Assembly: GCF_918741275.1 (NCBI RefSeq)
Contig: NZ_CAKKNA010000018.1
Coordinates: 1-64,000, forward strand
Reading direction: 5' to 3'
DNA length: 64,000 bases
Source of the DNA: Bacillus sp. CECT 9360
GTDB taxonomy: Bacteria > Bacillota > Bacilli > Bacillales > DSM-1321
Both the position numbers and the translations under genes were made by a program. Every line of letters starts with the position of its first letter. Position 1 is the first letter of the stretch. This document shows positions 16,681 through 26,165 of this stretch, in pieces. The notes beneath the pieces are model-generated. The model searched no databases and was not told where the DNA came from. It was given only the letters and a program-made list of their open reading frames with translations.

Positions 16681-17988
16681 TCAAACTGTTTCACTTTTTG
16701 TTTCCCCTTGATCGACGGCCGTTTCTTCAATGCCGCACCAGTTAATGATGGTAAGCGCAATAATTTCCGCCACTTCCATCATTCTATCTGTTTCTATATA
16801 TTCATTGGCATCATGGGCCAATTCGGTCTTTCCCGGTCCAAAAACAACGACCGGTATTTTCCCTACATTTGAAAGATATCCGCCATCCGTACCCCAGGGC
16901 GACGCTTCGATCGAAGGCTGTTCACCCTTGACTTCAACAAAGCTGTCGGAAATGGTTTGCAATAACGGATGGTTTAACTCTAAATTCGATGGAAGCCATC
17001 TGGCACCGAACCATTCCAATTCGATCGGTTTTGCGCAGAACCATTCATTTGTCGCATTTAAACCGGCTATGCAGTTCTCAAGCGCTTTTTGGGCCTCTTC
17101 CATTTTTTCAGTAGGCGCAATGCCGAACCTGCCTTCCATAATAGCCGTATCCGGTACCGATGAAGGCCACTCCCCGCTTGAGATTTTTCCTATATTAATC
17201 GGGATCGGGATTGGGATGTCTTGATAAAGTGGATGATTCAAAGCCTCATTCCGTTCTTTTTCTAGTTTCTTAATTTCGTTGATTACCTCCATAGCAAGCT
17301 CAATGGCGTTTACCCCTTCATATCTTGTGCCTCCATGAGCAGATTTGCCTTTTATCGTCAGTCTGAACCACATCGATCCCTGTTGAAGTGGAAACAGCTT
17401 CAGATTGGTAGGCTCCGGGATGATGGCCCCGTCAGCACGATAACCTCTTAACACGGCAGCCAATGTCCCGGCGCCGCCGCTCTCTTCTTCGATGACACTT
17501 TGAAAAATCACATCGCCTTTTAATTCAATTCCCAAAGAAATGATGGCTTCGAGAGCCAAAAGCAGAGAGACCGTCCCACCCTTCATATCGGTCGTTCCGC
17601 GTCCATACACCTTCCCATCCTTCACCATTCCGCTATATGGTTCTTCTTCCCAATCGCCAGGATTGCCCTCCGGGACCACATCAATGTGACCATTTAAGAT
17701 CAGTGACTTACCATTGCCTTTTCCTTTCCTAACAGCGACAAGGTTGGGATTACCACTAAAATCCCTCCGGTCACAATAAAAATGCCGGTGCTTACGCAAG
17801 GCATCGTCTCCAATTTCCCATAAGTCTATTTCCAATCCGAGCTCCCTGCATTTCTCTACAATAATCGCCTGGGCCTTACCTTCCTGTTCCCTCCTGCTAG
17901 GTTCCTGAACAAGCCTCTGTAAAAGTTTCACTCCACTTATTCCATGTTGCTTCAACCAATTATGGATTTCCTTTTCGCGAGCCATCAA
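16681..17988 (-). CDS. yodQ: M20 family deacetylase (YodQ, acetylornithine deacetylase-like)
   Basis: This 435-residue metallohydrolase has the M20/ArgE signature: H101 in NGHIDVVPEG, D134 in GRGTTDMKGG, the catalytic EEE at 167-169 and a C-terminal AHDANEYI zinc motif. A dimerisation domain is inserted at about 205-320. In this cluster the likely substrate is an N-acetylated beta-lysine derivative or a degradation intermediate; this is inferred from context, not proven. The gene starts 12 bases after the CoA-transferase subunit B stop and is on the same strand as the whole cluster. Confidence 0.85.
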   Translation of the reverse strand: MMAREKEIHNWLKQHGISGVKLLQRLVQEPSRREQEGKAQAIIVEKCRELGLEIDLWEIGDDALRKHRHFYCDRRDFSGNPNLVAVRKGKGNGKSLILNGHIDVVPEGNPGDWEEEPYSGMVKDGKVYGRGTTDMKGGTVSLLLALEAIISLGIELKGDVIFQSVIEEESGGAGTLAAVLRGYRADGAIIPEPTNLKLFPLQQGSMWFRLTIKGKSAHGGTRYEGVNAIELAMEVINEIKKLEKERNEALNHPLYQDIPIPIPINIGKISSGEWPSSVPDTAIMEGRFGIAPTEKMEEAQKALENCIAGLNATNEWFCAKPIELEWFGARWLPSNLELNHPLLQTISDSFVEVKGEQPSIEASPWGTDGGYLSNVGKIPVVVFGPGKTELAHDANEYIETDRMMEVAEIIALTIINWCGIEETAVDQGETKSETV

Positions 17989-18000
17989 TACCCCTCCTGT

Positions 18001-18657
18001 CTACTCCCCATAAACCGTAAGTCTATCTGAAACCTGAAATGGCGCCTTTGTATATGTTTTAATTTCATCGATTGTAAACGGCACAAATAAATCCGTTAAA
18101 AGTAACACGTCAGCCAAAACAGAAAATACACCCATTTCCGTTATGACCATATGTACACACTTTTTTGCGGTCAGCGGCAAGGTGCAGCTTTTTACCAGTT
18201 TCGACATACCTTTTTTGTCTCGATGATTCATAAGCACAATCACCTTTTTAGCCTTGGCAGCAAGCTCCATGGCCCCTCCCATCCCTGGTACCCTTTTACC
18301 CGGCACGATCCAGTTGGCAAGGTCGCCCCGTTCGCTTACCTGAAGCGCCCCAAGGATCGTTACATCGACAAGCCCCTTTCTAATCATTCCGAACGCAACC
18401 GTACTGTCACAGTACGAAGCACCATTCCGTATAGTGACCGGGTATCCGCCTGCATTGCATAAATGAGCGTCCTCCATGCCTTCTTCCGGTGATTTTTCCA
18501 TTCCAACGATTCCGTTTTCCGCATGGAAGATGATCGTGTGGTCTGCCGGCAAAAAATCGGGAACGAGTGAAGGGATACCGATCCCCAGGTTCACAAGCAT
18601 CCCATCCTTTAGCTCTTCAGCTGCACGCCTTGCGATTTTTTGTCTTCCCAAACCCAT
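18001..18657 (-). CDS. yodR: 3-oxoacid CoA-transferase family, subunit B (YodR)
   Basis: This 218-residue protein carries the catalytic glutamate motif ENGIVGM (HAENGIVGM near residue 50) and the GIGIPSL glycine loop of class I CoA-transferase beta subunits. It should form a complex with the upstream subunit A. The ATG at 18657 is chosen because AAGGAG lies 10 bases upstream; a TTG at 18663 is the alternative. Either way it overlaps subunit A by about 50 bases in another frame, more than usual. The acyl substrate is unknown; cluster context suggests a 3-keto acid derived from beta-lysine. Confidence 0.88.
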   Translation of the reverse strand: MGLGRQKIARRAAEELKDGMLVNLGIGIPSLVPDFLPADHTIIFHAENGIVGMEKSPEEGMEDAHLCNAGGYPVTIRNGASYCDSTVAFGMIRKGLVDVTILGALQVSERGDLANWIVPGKRVPGMGGAMELAAKAKKVIVLMNHRDKKGMSKLVKSCTLPLTAKKCVHMVITEMGVFSVLADVLLLTDLFVPFTIDEIKTYTKAPFQVSDRLTVYGE

Positions 18658-19346
18658 TGCCAATCCACTCCTTCCGATTTAACGATATGGTTGACAAAAG
18701 CGCCGGGAGTAATAATCTCTTCCGGGTGAAGGGCACCGAGCGGCACGATTTCCGCCGTTTCCACAATCGTGACCGTCCCGGCCATGGCAGCGAGGGGATT
18801 TGTATTACGGGCACTTTTGTCAAAAACAAGGTTCCCATATGGATCTGCTTTTTTGGCATACACAATGGATATGTCAGCGGTTAGAGCGGTTTCAACTAAA
18901 AAGGCTTTTCCCTCTATGGTAATCGTTTGTTTATCTCCCTTTACAATCTCTTCTTCCAATCCTATGTCTGTAAGGATGCCGCCAAGACCCATTCCGCCGG
19001 CTCTCATCCTTTCAACAAGCGTTCCCTGCGGGGAAAATTCCACGTCCAGCTCGCCCTCGGTCATATACTTTCCGGCATTCGGGTTGGAGCCGATATGTGA
19101 GACTATGATTTTTTTTGCGCGTTTATCACTCACGACTTTGCCTATCCCAATATCAGGGAACCCTGTATCATTTCCAATCAATGTCAAATCCTTTATCCCT
19201 GAATCCAAAATGAGATTCACCAGGCCCGGTGGTGTGCCAATGCCGCCAAAGCCGCCAAACATGATGCTCATTCCATCCCTGAATAAATGCCTAATATCAG
19301 CAAATCCACAAATTTTATGAAAAGTGTCTTCTATCAAGGTTTTCAC
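18609..19346 (-). CDS. yodS: 3-oxoacid CoA-transferase family, subunit A (YodS)
   Basis: This 245-residue alpha subunit of a class I CoA-transferase has the CoA-binding glycine motif MFGGFGGIGTPPGL near residues 30-43 and later FSPQGTLVERMRAGG. The C-terminal 16 residues are encoded in the region shared with subunit B in another frame. It follows the aminotransferase gene by about 15 bases and is probably co-transcribed with it. Together with YodR it should activate or exchange CoA on a carboxylic acid produced by the cluster. Confidence 0.88.
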   Translation of the reverse strand: MKTLIEDTFHKICGFADIRHLFRDGMSIMFGGFGGIGTPPGLVNLILDSGIKDLTLIGNDTGFPDIGIGKVVSDKRAKKIIVSHIGSNPNAGKYMTEGELDVEFSPQGTLVERMRAGGMGLGGILTDIGLEEEIVKGDKQTITIEGKAFLVETALTADISIVYAKKADPYGNLVFDKSARNTNPLAAMAGTVTIVETAEIVPLGALHPEEIITPGAFVNHIVKSEGVDWQWVWEDKKSQGVQLKS

Positions 19347-19361
19347 TTCCCTCTATCCTGG

Positions 19362-20717
19362 TTATGAATGATGAGGCAACATTTCTGCAAATTGATTCAA
19401 GGTTTTTTTAAATCTCCGGATCAGTTCTTCGATTTCCCTTTTCGTTATCGTTAAAGGCGGCGCAATGATGATGGCTGCACCTGTCACTCCATCTGGACCG
19501 GCGGAAGCCGGATATACAAGCAGACCGTTTTTTGCCGCTAAGGAAACAAATTTATTAGTAATGTCGAGCTTTACCGGAAACGGTTCCTTCGTTTCTTTGT
19601 CCTGAGCAAACTCCACCCCGAGCAGGAGGCCTTTACCGCGGATGTCGCCAATGAATGAATACCTGCACGCAAGCTTTTCGAGCAAATTTCGCAAATACAC
19701 ACCTGCTTCCACAGTTTTAACAACAAGATTATTCTTCTCTAAATATTCAAGGACTGCCAGGGAGATTGCACAAGATTGGGGATTGGCGCTGAAGGTATGC
19801 CCGGCCATGATTGATTTTGAACCGTTCAAGATCGGTTCCATGACTTTATCGGTCATAACGGCAGCGGCAATCGGCGTGTAACCGCCGCTCATTCCTTTGC
19901 CGAACGCAATGATGTCAGGCTCCACATCCCAGTGATCGGAAGCAATCATTTTGCCGGTCCGTCCAAAGCCGGTCATTACTTCATCCGCAATAAAAAGAAC
20001 GTCATATTTTTCACAGATTCGCTTAAGCTTCTGGAAATATCCGTCCGGCGGGGAGATGGCGGCTCCGGCGGCTCCGATGACCGGCTCGGCGATAAAGGCG
20101 GCAACGTTTCCAGGACCGATCCGGCGAATGGCCGACTCCAGTTCCGAAGCACAGGCCATGCCGCAGCTGTCAGGCTCAAGGCTATATGGACAGCGATAAC
20201 AGTATGGTGCGGAAATGGCCGGGTACGATTCGAGCATGGCCGCAAACCGTTCCCTGCGCTGCGGGTGCCCTGACATCGACAAAGCGCCAAGAGTGATTCC
20301 ATGATAGCTCATCCATCTGGAGATGATTTGATTTTTTTTCGGCTGCCCTTTTTCCTGCCAATGCTGGATCGCAATCTTTAGGGCTGTTTCGGTTGCCTCC
20401 GAGCCGCTATTCACAAAAAAACTCCAGGTAAATCGATCATTGGTCAGACATGCGATTTTGGACGCGAGTGATTCAGCCGCTTCGCTTGTGAATTGAGACC
20501 GGTATACAAACGAAACTCTTTTTGCCTGTTCAGACATCGCTTCTGCGATTTCTTTTACACCATGTCCAATATTGGCAGTAACAGCCCCGGATGAGGCATC
20601 AAGGTATTCCTTTCCTTCCGTATCATATAAATAAACACCTTCACCAAAGCTGATGATTGGATAATCTCCATCCAGGACGGGTTTAATCAATGATGATTGC
20701 TTCATAATCTGCCGCAC
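19362..20717 (-). CDS. yodT: Class III PLP aminotransferase (YodT)
   Basis: This aminotransferase of about 450 residues has the class III signature: DEVMTGFGRTGK (aspartate contacting the PLP ring), then the Schiff-base lysine in FGKGMSGGYTP, and GSEATETALK. It probably removes the amino group from beta-lysine or its acetyl form; the donor is inferred from context. The frame begins at GTG 20717, but the ATG at 20705 also has AAAGGAGAG upstream and may be the real start. It is the first gene of the cluster. A CATACACT element upstream matches the -10 of sigma-E promoters. Confidence 0.9.
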   Translation of the reverse strand: MRQIMKQSSLIKPVLDGDYPIISFGEGVYLYDTEGKEYLDASSGAVTANIGHGVKEIAEAMSEQAKRVSFVYRSQFTSEAAESLASKIACLTNDRFTWSFFVNSGSEATETALKIAIQHWQEKGQPKKNQIISRWMSYHGITLGALSMSGHPQRRERFAAMLESYPAISAPYCYRCPYSLEPDSCGMACASELESAIRRIGPGNVAAFIAEPVIGAAGAAISPPDGYFQKLKRICEKYDVLFIADEVMTGFGRTGKMIASDHWDVEPDIIAFGKGMSGGYTPIAAAVMTDKVMEPILNGSKSIMAGHTFSANPQSCAISLAVLEYLEKNNLVVKTVEAGVYLRNLLEKLACRYSFIGDIRGKGLLLGVEFAQDKETKEPFPVKLDITNKFVSLAAKNGLLVYPASAGPDGVTGAAIIIAPPLTITKREIEELIRRFKKTLNQFAEMLPHHS

Positions 20718-20753
20718 TCTCCTTTTGCCGCAAGCAAAATGACAATATAGTAA

Positions 20754-20761
20754 AGTGTATG
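20754..20761 (-). promoter_or_regulatory. Possible sigma-E -10 element upstream of yodT
   Basis: The minus strand reads CATACACT, matching the B. subtilis sigma-E -10 consensus CATACANT. The -35 region 14-15 bases upstream (GATGAAAGA) is a poor match, so this is tentative. The B. subtilis yod operon is sigma-E controlled, which makes mother-cell expression plausible here. Confidence 0.35.
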
Positions 20762-20810
20762 ATGGATCAGGTTTAATCTTTCATCCTATTTCATTTTGAA
20801 CCCTGTTGCA

Positions 20811-20945
20811 TGTAAAGAAAACTTGTCGGTTGACGAGCCTCTTAAGGCAAAGACAGAGACGTAGGTGACTTATGCAAAGGAAAGTTTAAACTTTCCTTTC
20901 TGCCAAAAAAAGCTACCCCCCTGGTTTCAGCTTCGAGGGGGGTAA
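20811..20945. repeat. Dispersed structured intergenic repeat, family A, copy 1
   Basis: The stretch AAGAAAACTTGTCGGTTGAC, then GAGCCTCTTAAGGC, GAGACGTAGG and the hairpin AAAGGAAAGTTTAAACTTTCCTTT recurs at 49063-49150. Here it is followed by another hairpin (TACCCCCCTGG...CGAGGGGGGTA) next to the LD-carboxypeptidase remnant stop. It does not encode a protein. Confidence 0.6.
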
Positions 20946-20948
20946 CTA

Positions 20949-21808
20949 TCAATTGTTGTTTAAGATTTTGATTTCGGCCTTGCTGCCTTTGGCGGCAATC
21001 CTGGCCCTGCCGCCAATCGGTACAGCCGCAAACGGATGAACATGGCCAAAGTTCGCATTTGCAATGACCGGGATCCCGTTTAATTCTTTTTTGGAAGCGA
21101 TGATTTGCTCCAGCGCATAATCCGTCATCCCTGACTCCTTCAGGCAGATGAAGGACTGATTGAAGGTCACGGTCAAAGGTTTCCGCCGATAATCGTCCCT
21201 TCGGCTGCACCCTCCTGGAGAATCCGGTAGCCTTCGTTCTTATGAAACGTCCGGTTATGCTGGTCAAGAAACCAGGCATCATCACTCCACGTTTCACTCG
21301 CTTCGATCGTGTATTCTTTTGCTTCTGTTACCGCCTTTAGGAAATAATCCTGCGTATACTCAAATCCCGCTTTCACGCCAAAGGTAGAAAAATGGGGGCC
21401 GGAATAGGAAACAAGCCCTGCCTTTTGGAGAATCGCGAGGTTCAGCCCGGTGATATCGCTGTACCCACAAAACACCTTAGGATTTCTCCTGATCAATTCA
21501 TAATCGATTGACCGCAGCAGCTGGTTGGCATTATACCCGCCGATTACCGTAAGAATCCCTTTCACGTTTCTGTCCGCGAATGCCTCGTGCAAATCCTCGA
21601 CACGGGCTTCAATCGAGTTCGAGAAAAACTCGTCGTGATCATTAATATTTTTTCCATATGTAACGTTAAATCCAAGCTGTTTCAATCGGTCTTCCGCTAT
21701 CTCTCTTTGTTCTCCCTTTATGATCGCCATGCTTCTTGATGGGGCGATAATCCGGATCTCATCCCCCGCCTTTAATGTAGAAGGCACCATTTTCCCACTC
21801 CTCTCCAT
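20949..21808 (-). pseudogene. LD-carboxypeptidase (MccF-like, S66 family) pseudogene
   Basis: The first 211 codons give a good S66 N-terminal half, with GDEIRIIAPSRS, VIGGYNANQLL and FCGYSDITGL (nucleophile serine region). It stops right after the EGTIIGGNL motif. The C-terminal part (KESGMTDYALEQII, then IPVIANANFGHVHP with the late histidine) continues in another frame at 20949-21176. A third frame between them reads ETFDRDLQS. Intact members have about 330 residues; here roughly 50-60 residues are missing through at least two indels. The gene is therefore broken and the product inactive. Confidence 0.8.
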
Positions 21809-21844
21809 TTAAACCATTTTATCAAAAGTGGTTTTAAGTTGCAT

Positions 21845-21892
21845 AAGAAAAGCAACCCCTTGTAAATAAAGGACTTTGACTATAACCAGCCG
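21845..21892 (+). repeat. Dispersed intergenic repeat, family B, decayed copy
   Basis: The sequence AAGAAAAGCAACCCCTTGTA, then AATAAAGGACTTTGACT, is a diverged relative of the copies at 29900-29945 and 54148-54245 (core GAAAAGCGGAAGCGCC, TTGCAAGTAA). Confidence 0.35.
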
Positions 21893-21962
21893 CCTTTATG
21901 GCACATAATTATAATGACCCCCCGCGTTAGCTGGACATTTAATAAAAAAGTTCTACTTTAAT

Positions 21963-21996
21963 TAAAAAACTCCCTGGCACTGGATGCCAAGGAGTC
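21963..21996 (-). terminator. Terminator after the FAD oxidoreductase gene
   Basis: On the minus strand ACTCCTTGGCA / TGCCAGGGAGT with a 5-base loop is followed by TTTTTT. Confidence 0.8.
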
Positions 21997-22003
21997 AAAC
22001 GCC

Positions 22004-23479
22004 TTATACGGGTAAAGCTTCTTTATGCCGGGCAGGTTTCCCTGTCGATTTTTCCACAATATCGCGTGCAATCCAGACACCGCAGGCACTTGCCTGGGCT
22101 AGCCCGCGCGTGATTCCCGCTCCGTCGCCTCCGACATAGAGACCGGAGATTTCCGTTTCAAAGCGGTCGTTCAGCTTGGGACGCGCTGAATAGAATTTCG
22201 CTTCAACCCCGTAAAATAATGTGTGCTCCGAGGCTATCCCTGGAGAAACCTTATCTAACGCTTCTGTCATTTCAATCAGGCTTTTCAGCGTATTATACGG
22301 CAAGGCAAGACCTAAGTCTCCCGGAACCGCTTCCTTCAATGTCGGTTCAAGGAAACCCTCTTTGATTCTTTTATCTGTTGAACGGCGCCCTTTTAAAATA
22401 TCACCATATTTCTGGACAATCAGCCCGCCGTTGGACAGCGCATTTGCCAGTTTTGATACTTCGTGTGCATATTCATTCGGCTTATCAAACGGCTCGGCAA
22501 ATGTATGGGATACAAGCAACGCGAAATTGGTGTTATTGCTTCCGAGTTTCGGATCTTTGTATGCATGTCCGTTTGCAAGCATGATTCCCGAATGATTCTC
22601 GACCACGACATGACCTGAAGGATTGCTGCAAAATGTCCTAACTTTTGTACCGACCGAAGTATTAAAAATGAATTTTCCTTCATATAAATGCTCATTGATT
22701 TCTTCCATGACAATATTGGAAGTCTCGACCCTCACGCCGATATCGACTTGATTATTCAACATCTTAAGCCGCCTTTTCTTCAGAAGGGCGCTCAACCATT
22801 TAGATCCATCCCGTCCCGGTGAGATGACGACCTTGTCTGCCAATATCGTTTCACCGTTTTTCAACAAAATTCCCCGGGCCTGATGGCCGTCCGCACCCTT
22901 TTCGGTAACAAGGTCTTCCACTTCCTGCTTGAAAGCCATATCTATTTTCTCTGTTAAGTATTCATAAATGCTTTGCATGATCATTAAGTTTTGCTCTGTA
23001 CCTAAATGACGAACCTGCGCACGAAGCAGCTTCAATCCCGCTGCATAACCCCTGTGTTCAATCTCCCTGACTTTATCCGTCATTGGGTCTGTGATTGTAT
23101 CGGTTGCACCGTGACTCAAATTGATTTCATCGACATATTTAATTAAATCAATCACCTGGGAATCCGGCAGATAATCGGTCATCCAGCCGCCAAATTCACT
23201 GGTGATATTAAACTTTCCATCTGAATAAGCACCCGCCCCGCCGAAGCCATTGGTAATCGAGCAGGCTGGCAGGCAACCCGCAAATTCCTTCCTGCCTATT
23301 GCCGGAGGACATTTCTCAATCTTCCGTTCCAGGATTGGACAATTTCTTCGGTATATATCGTGGCCTTTATCGATCAATAAGATGCTAGCTTCCGGCATCT
23401 TCAACGTTAGCTCGTAACAGGTAAAAATTCCAGCCGGACCCGCGCCGACAACAATTACATCATATTGGGATTTCATCAT
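22004..23479 (-). CDS. FAD-dependent oxidoreductase (COG2509-type)
   Basis: This 491-residue flavoprotein has an N-terminal dinucleotide fold, VVVGAGPAGIFTCYEL at about 9-24. It then has the cysteine-bearing CPILERKIEKCPP region and NGFGGAGAYSDGKF, which typify the COG2509 dehydrogenase-like family. A second FAD-binding segment near the C-terminus reads GLYVGGDGAGITRGL. The family is widespread but its substrate is unknown. The ATG follows GGGAGGAATT. It is a single-gene unit with its own terminator and has no functional link to its pseudogene or YjcZ neighbours. Confidence 0.82.
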   Translation of the reverse strand: MMKSQYDVIVVGAGPAGIFTCYELTLKMPEASILLIDKGHDIYRRNCPILERKIEKCPPAIGRKEFAGCLPACSITNGFGGAGAYSDGKFNITSEFGGWMTDYLPDSQVIDLIKYVDEINLSHGATDTITDPMTDKVREIEHRGYAAGLKLLRAQVRHLGTEQNLMIMQSIYEYLTEKIDMAFKQEVEDLVTEKGADGHQARGILLKNGETILADKVVISPGRDGSKWLSALLKKRRLKMLNNQVDIGVRVETSNIVMEEINEHLYEGKFIFNTSVGTKVRTFCSNPSGHVVVENHSGIMLANGHAYKDPKLGSNNTNFALLVSHTFAEPFDKPNEYAHEVSKLANALSNGGLIVQKYGDILKGRRSTDKRIKEGFLEPTLKEAVPGDLGLALPYNTLKSLIEMTEALDKVSPGIASEHTLFYGVEAKFYSARPKLNDRFETEISGLYVGGDGAGITRGLAQASACGVWIARDIVEKSTGKPARHKEALPV

Positions 23480-23654
23480 AATTCCTCCCGGTTAAAAACA
23501 ATTAATAATCTTTCCTATGCAACTATAACAAAGCATGCAAAACAGGTCAATTGAAATACGAACATTTCTAAAATAATTTTATTTAATATTCGTAAATATT
23601 GCTTTTTCCCTAATGGATTTTTACCTTCCCTCTAAACTTGTCCCTTTTTTGACG

Positions 23655-23679
23655 AAAAAAAACCGACCAAGAGGTCGGC
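23655..23679 (-). terminator. Terminator of the YjcZ-family gene
   Basis: On the minus strand GCCGACC-TCTT-GGTCGGT is followed by an eight-base T run. Confidence 0.8.
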
Positions 23680-23691
23680 TTTTCATTAATA

Positions 23692-23835
23692 TTAATGCCC
23701 GAAAGAAGCACCAATAATTATCAACAAAATAAACAATACTACTATTAGCGCAAAGCCGCCGCCAAATCCTTTGTCATACCCGTCATGCCCGTCATACCCA
23801 TGGCCATATCCATGGTCGCATCCACATCCGTACAC
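23692..23835 (-). CDS. YjcZ-family sporulation membrane peptide, 47 residues
   Basis: This short gene has a GTG start preceded by AAAGGAGTGAATTCT. Its product opens with a Gly/Tyr/His/Asp-rich segment (YGCGCDHGYGHGYDGHDGYD). It continues with FGGGFALIVVLFILLIIIGA and ends SFGH. This is the classic YjcZ/sporulation-peptide pattern: a short metal-binding-like head and one hydrophobic helix. Such peptides are found in spore-formers, and several are made in the mother cell. It is monocistronic with a strong terminator. Confidence 0.88.
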   Translation of the reverse strand: MYGCGCDHGYGHGYDGHDGYDKGFGGGFALIVVLFILLIIIGASFGH

Positions 23836-24038
23836 AGAATTCACTCCTTTGGATTTTTGCATTCTCATTACATCCTTACAATATGTCTAACAGCCCGCCC
23901 TTGTCTGTGCTCTAGCCCTATTTTACAAATATTAATTTTTTTTATTTTTTCTATTTCAGACTATTACATATTGAAGTATAATTTGAAAAAAGATAGAAAT
24001 AATTCTATAAATTAAATTGATTTGCCGGGGGAAATGTA

Positions 24039-25133
24039 TTGAAAAAGAAAGGCCGCTTAATTGCACCTTATGCTGCTGCATCATTATTGGTCCTATTGAT
24101 TTGTTTTTTTGCGTTTCAAAAACACCAAGCCACTTATGGGTTTGATGAGACCTTAACCGTTTATGAAAAAATTTCGGAGAAGAAGCCTATAAGATATACG
24201 GTGATTGGTGACAGTATTGGCCGTGGTTCCGGTGCAGAAGCACCCGAACAAAGATGGTTCAAAGTATTGGAGAGCAAGATGTATGCCGAACAGGGTATAA
24301 GAATGTCCGGTGAATATAGCGTCCAAAGTGGAGCAACTGCTTTCGAGGGATTATACAAGCTTTCTCAGTTTAAAAATGCAGGTAAGTCAGATCTTGTTTT
24401 CATCGTCTTCGGCGAGAATGACCGAAAGTATATGGAGGCCAACGATTTCAGTGTACTTTATGAATCATTGATTCGAAAGGCTAAGGCTGTGTTTCCTAAT
24501 GCTGAAATCATGACCATTACGGAAAGTTCTTTGACATATGACAGCTTTGCCGCAGAAATTGAAAAGCTCTCCGCTCATTACCATGCCTCTCACCTTGATA
24601 TGCGGTCAGTCTTTCAGGAAACTGGCATTCCTGCTAAAGAATTAACTAAGGATCTCGTCCATCCAAATGGACGCGGATACCAATTATACGCAGACGCAAT
24701 CTATCGTCAGTTGACACACGATGCAGAACAGAACAAAGAAATCACTGCTATATTCGAATCGCTAAACGACCAAACATTTGAGAAATTTAGGACGATTTCT
24801 TCCTTTAAAGAGAACCAAGGTTTTACGATGAAAAATGGCTATTTAACGAGCAGCCAAAAGGGAAGTTCTCTTGAATCTGAATTCCATGGCGAGGTCCTAG
24901 GGGTGAAGCTTTTAAGAAGTCCTGACGGCGGAGAAATAAACGTATATATTGACAGGAAATTCGTAACAGCGATCAGCACTTGGTGGCCATTCGAGCGTGA
25001 ACGTTATCTATATATCGCAAGCGGTTTATCAGATGGCCCGCATACTGTCCGCCTTGAAGTGTCAGGTGGAAAATCTCGAAACAATGTATCCGAGAACTCT
25101 ATCATCCAGGTTGCATCGATAATCGTAAATTAA
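24039..25133 (+). CDS. SGNH/GDSL hydrolase, membrane-anchored or secreted
   Basis: This 364-residue protein starts at TTG after GGGGGAAATG. It has a positively charged N-terminus and a hydrophobic segment (residues 8-26), so it is exported and probably anchored. SGNH motifs are present: block I VIGDSIGRGSG (serine), the GEND block, and DLVHPNGRGY (aspartate and histidine). The last 110 residues form a beta-rich extra domain of the kind seen in carbohydrate-active esterases. The substrate is unknown; an acyl or acetyl ester on an envelope polysaccharide is plausible. Confidence 0.85.
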   Translation: MKKKGRLIAPYAAASLLVLLICFFAFQKHQATYGFDETLTVYEKISEKKPIRYTVIGDSIGRGSGAEAPEQRWFKVLESKMYAEQGIRMSGEYSVQSGATAFEGLYKLSQFKNAGKSDLVFIVFGENDRKYMEANDFSVLYESLIRKAKAVFPNAEIMTITESSLTYDSFAAEIEKLSAHYHASHLDMRSVFQETGIPAKELTKDLVHPNGRGYQLYADAIYRQLTHDAEQNKEITAIFESLNDQTFEKFRTISSFKENQGFTMKNGYLTSSQKGSSLESEFHGEVLGVKLLRSPDGGEINVYIDRKFVTAISTWWPFERERYLYIASGLSDGPHTVRLEVSGGKSRNNVSENSIIQVASIIVN

Positions 25134-25140
25134 GAACAAC

Positions 25141-25182
25141 AAAAAACTCCAATCCCCTGTAAAGGGCCGGAGTTTTTTCATT
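25141..25182. terminator. Bidirectional terminator between SGNH hydrolase and PTS IIA genes
   Basis: AAAAAACTCC / GGAGTTTTTT with an inner CCCC...GGG pairing lies between convergent genes. Confidence 0.8.
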
Positions 25183-25183
25183 G

Positions 25184-25675
25184 TTATTTCGCCTTGATTG
25201 TCAGAAGTGGTGTTTCTCCTCTTTGCAATTGAGTCTCCGTTGTCTTTTCGATACTTTCAACGGCATCTCCATTCGTAATGATGATCGGTGTTAGCGTACT
25301 GCTTGCTTTTTCCTTGATGTTTCCAAGATCGAATGTAATCAGTTTATCGCCTTTTTTAACTTTGTCGCCTTCTTTGACGAAGCTCTCGAAGCCTTCACCG
25401 TTTAAGGAGACTGTTTCTAAACCGATATGGATCAATATTTCGATGCCACCTGCCGTCACTAGGCCGACCGCATGCTTGGTTGGAAAAACCTGCACCACCT
25501 TTGCGTCGAGCGGTGCTACCACGACGCCTTCTGTTGGTTCAATCGCCAGCCCATCACCCATCATTTTCTCTGCAAAAACAGGATCCGGTACGTCTTCAAG
25601 CTGTACAAGCTTCCCCGTTAAAGGGGCAGTCACGATTTCCTCTTCCGCCTTCTTGCCGAACAATTTTTTAAACAA
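25184..25675 (-). CDS. PTS glucose-type EIIA component (Crr/YpqE-like)
   Basis: This 163-residue EIIA(Glc) protein accepts phosphate from HPr on the histidine in ILIHIGLETV (H83). The supporting histidine is H68 in PTKHAVGL. It is a free-standing IIA domain with no transporter gene nearby, as with B. subtilis YpqE, which also lies near msrAB. It may serve several EIIBC permeases or have a regulatory role. The length is normal and complete. Confidence 0.9.
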   Translation of the reverse strand: MFKKLFGKKAEEEIVTAPLTGKLVQLEDVPDPVFAEKMMGDGLAIEPTEGVVVAPLDAKVVQVFPTKHAVGLVTAGGIEILIHIGLETVSLNGEGFESFVKEGDKVKKGDKLITFDLGNIKEKASSTLTPIIITNGDAVESIEKTTETQLQRGETPLLTIKAK

Positions 25676-25730
25676 ACCTTACACCAACCTTTAATGATAG
25701 ATTGCCGATATTATTCTGTTGCAATTATTG

Positions 25731-26165
25731 TTAATTAAATAACTTTGTGTATTCCCCGTACCCTTCTTTTTCGAGGTCTTCTACAGGGATAAACTTTAAT
25801 GCTGCGGAATTGATGCAATAGCGTAACCCCGTCGGTCCCGGCCCGTCATTAAAAACATGCCCTAAATGGGAGTCAGCTGTTTTGCTGCGTACCTCCGTGC
25901 GTCTCATTCCAAAGGTTAAATCCGTTTTTTCGGTCACTTCTTCCTCTTCTATCGGTTTTGTAAAGCTCGGCCATCCACAATCGGAATCAAATTTATCCTT
26001 TGAGGTAAACAAAGGATTTCCGGAAACGATGTCGACATACAATCCCTCTTCTTTATGATTCCAAAATTCATTACGAAAAGGTGGCTCCGTCCCGTTATTT
26101 TGCGTTACTTCATATTGTAATGGATTCAGTTTTTGCTTTAATTCTTCTTTATCAAATTTACTCAT
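25731..26165 (-). CDS. msrB: Peptide methionine-(R)-S-oxide reductase
   Basis: This 144-residue enzyme reduces the R-epimer of methionine sulfoxide in proteins. The catalytic cysteine is C117 in RYCINS and the resolving-position cysteine is C63 in [19 protein letters not shown] is the family signature. The ATG at 26165 is internal to the msrA tail, giving an 8-base overlap and translational coupling. The longer frame from 26213 only re-reads msrA. Confidence 0.93.
   Translation of the reverse strand: MSKFDKEELKQKLNPLQYEVTQNNGTEPPFRNEFWNHKEEGLYVDIVSGNPLFTSKDKFDSDCGWPSFTKPIEEEEVTEKTDLTFGMRRTEVRSKTADSHLGHVFNDGPGPTGLRYCINSAALKFIPVEDLEKEGYGEYTKLFN

Noticed and set aside
20842-21297. 151-codon minus-strand frame
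   Set aside because: An alternative frame of the carboxypeptidase pseudogene; useful only for locating its frameshifts.
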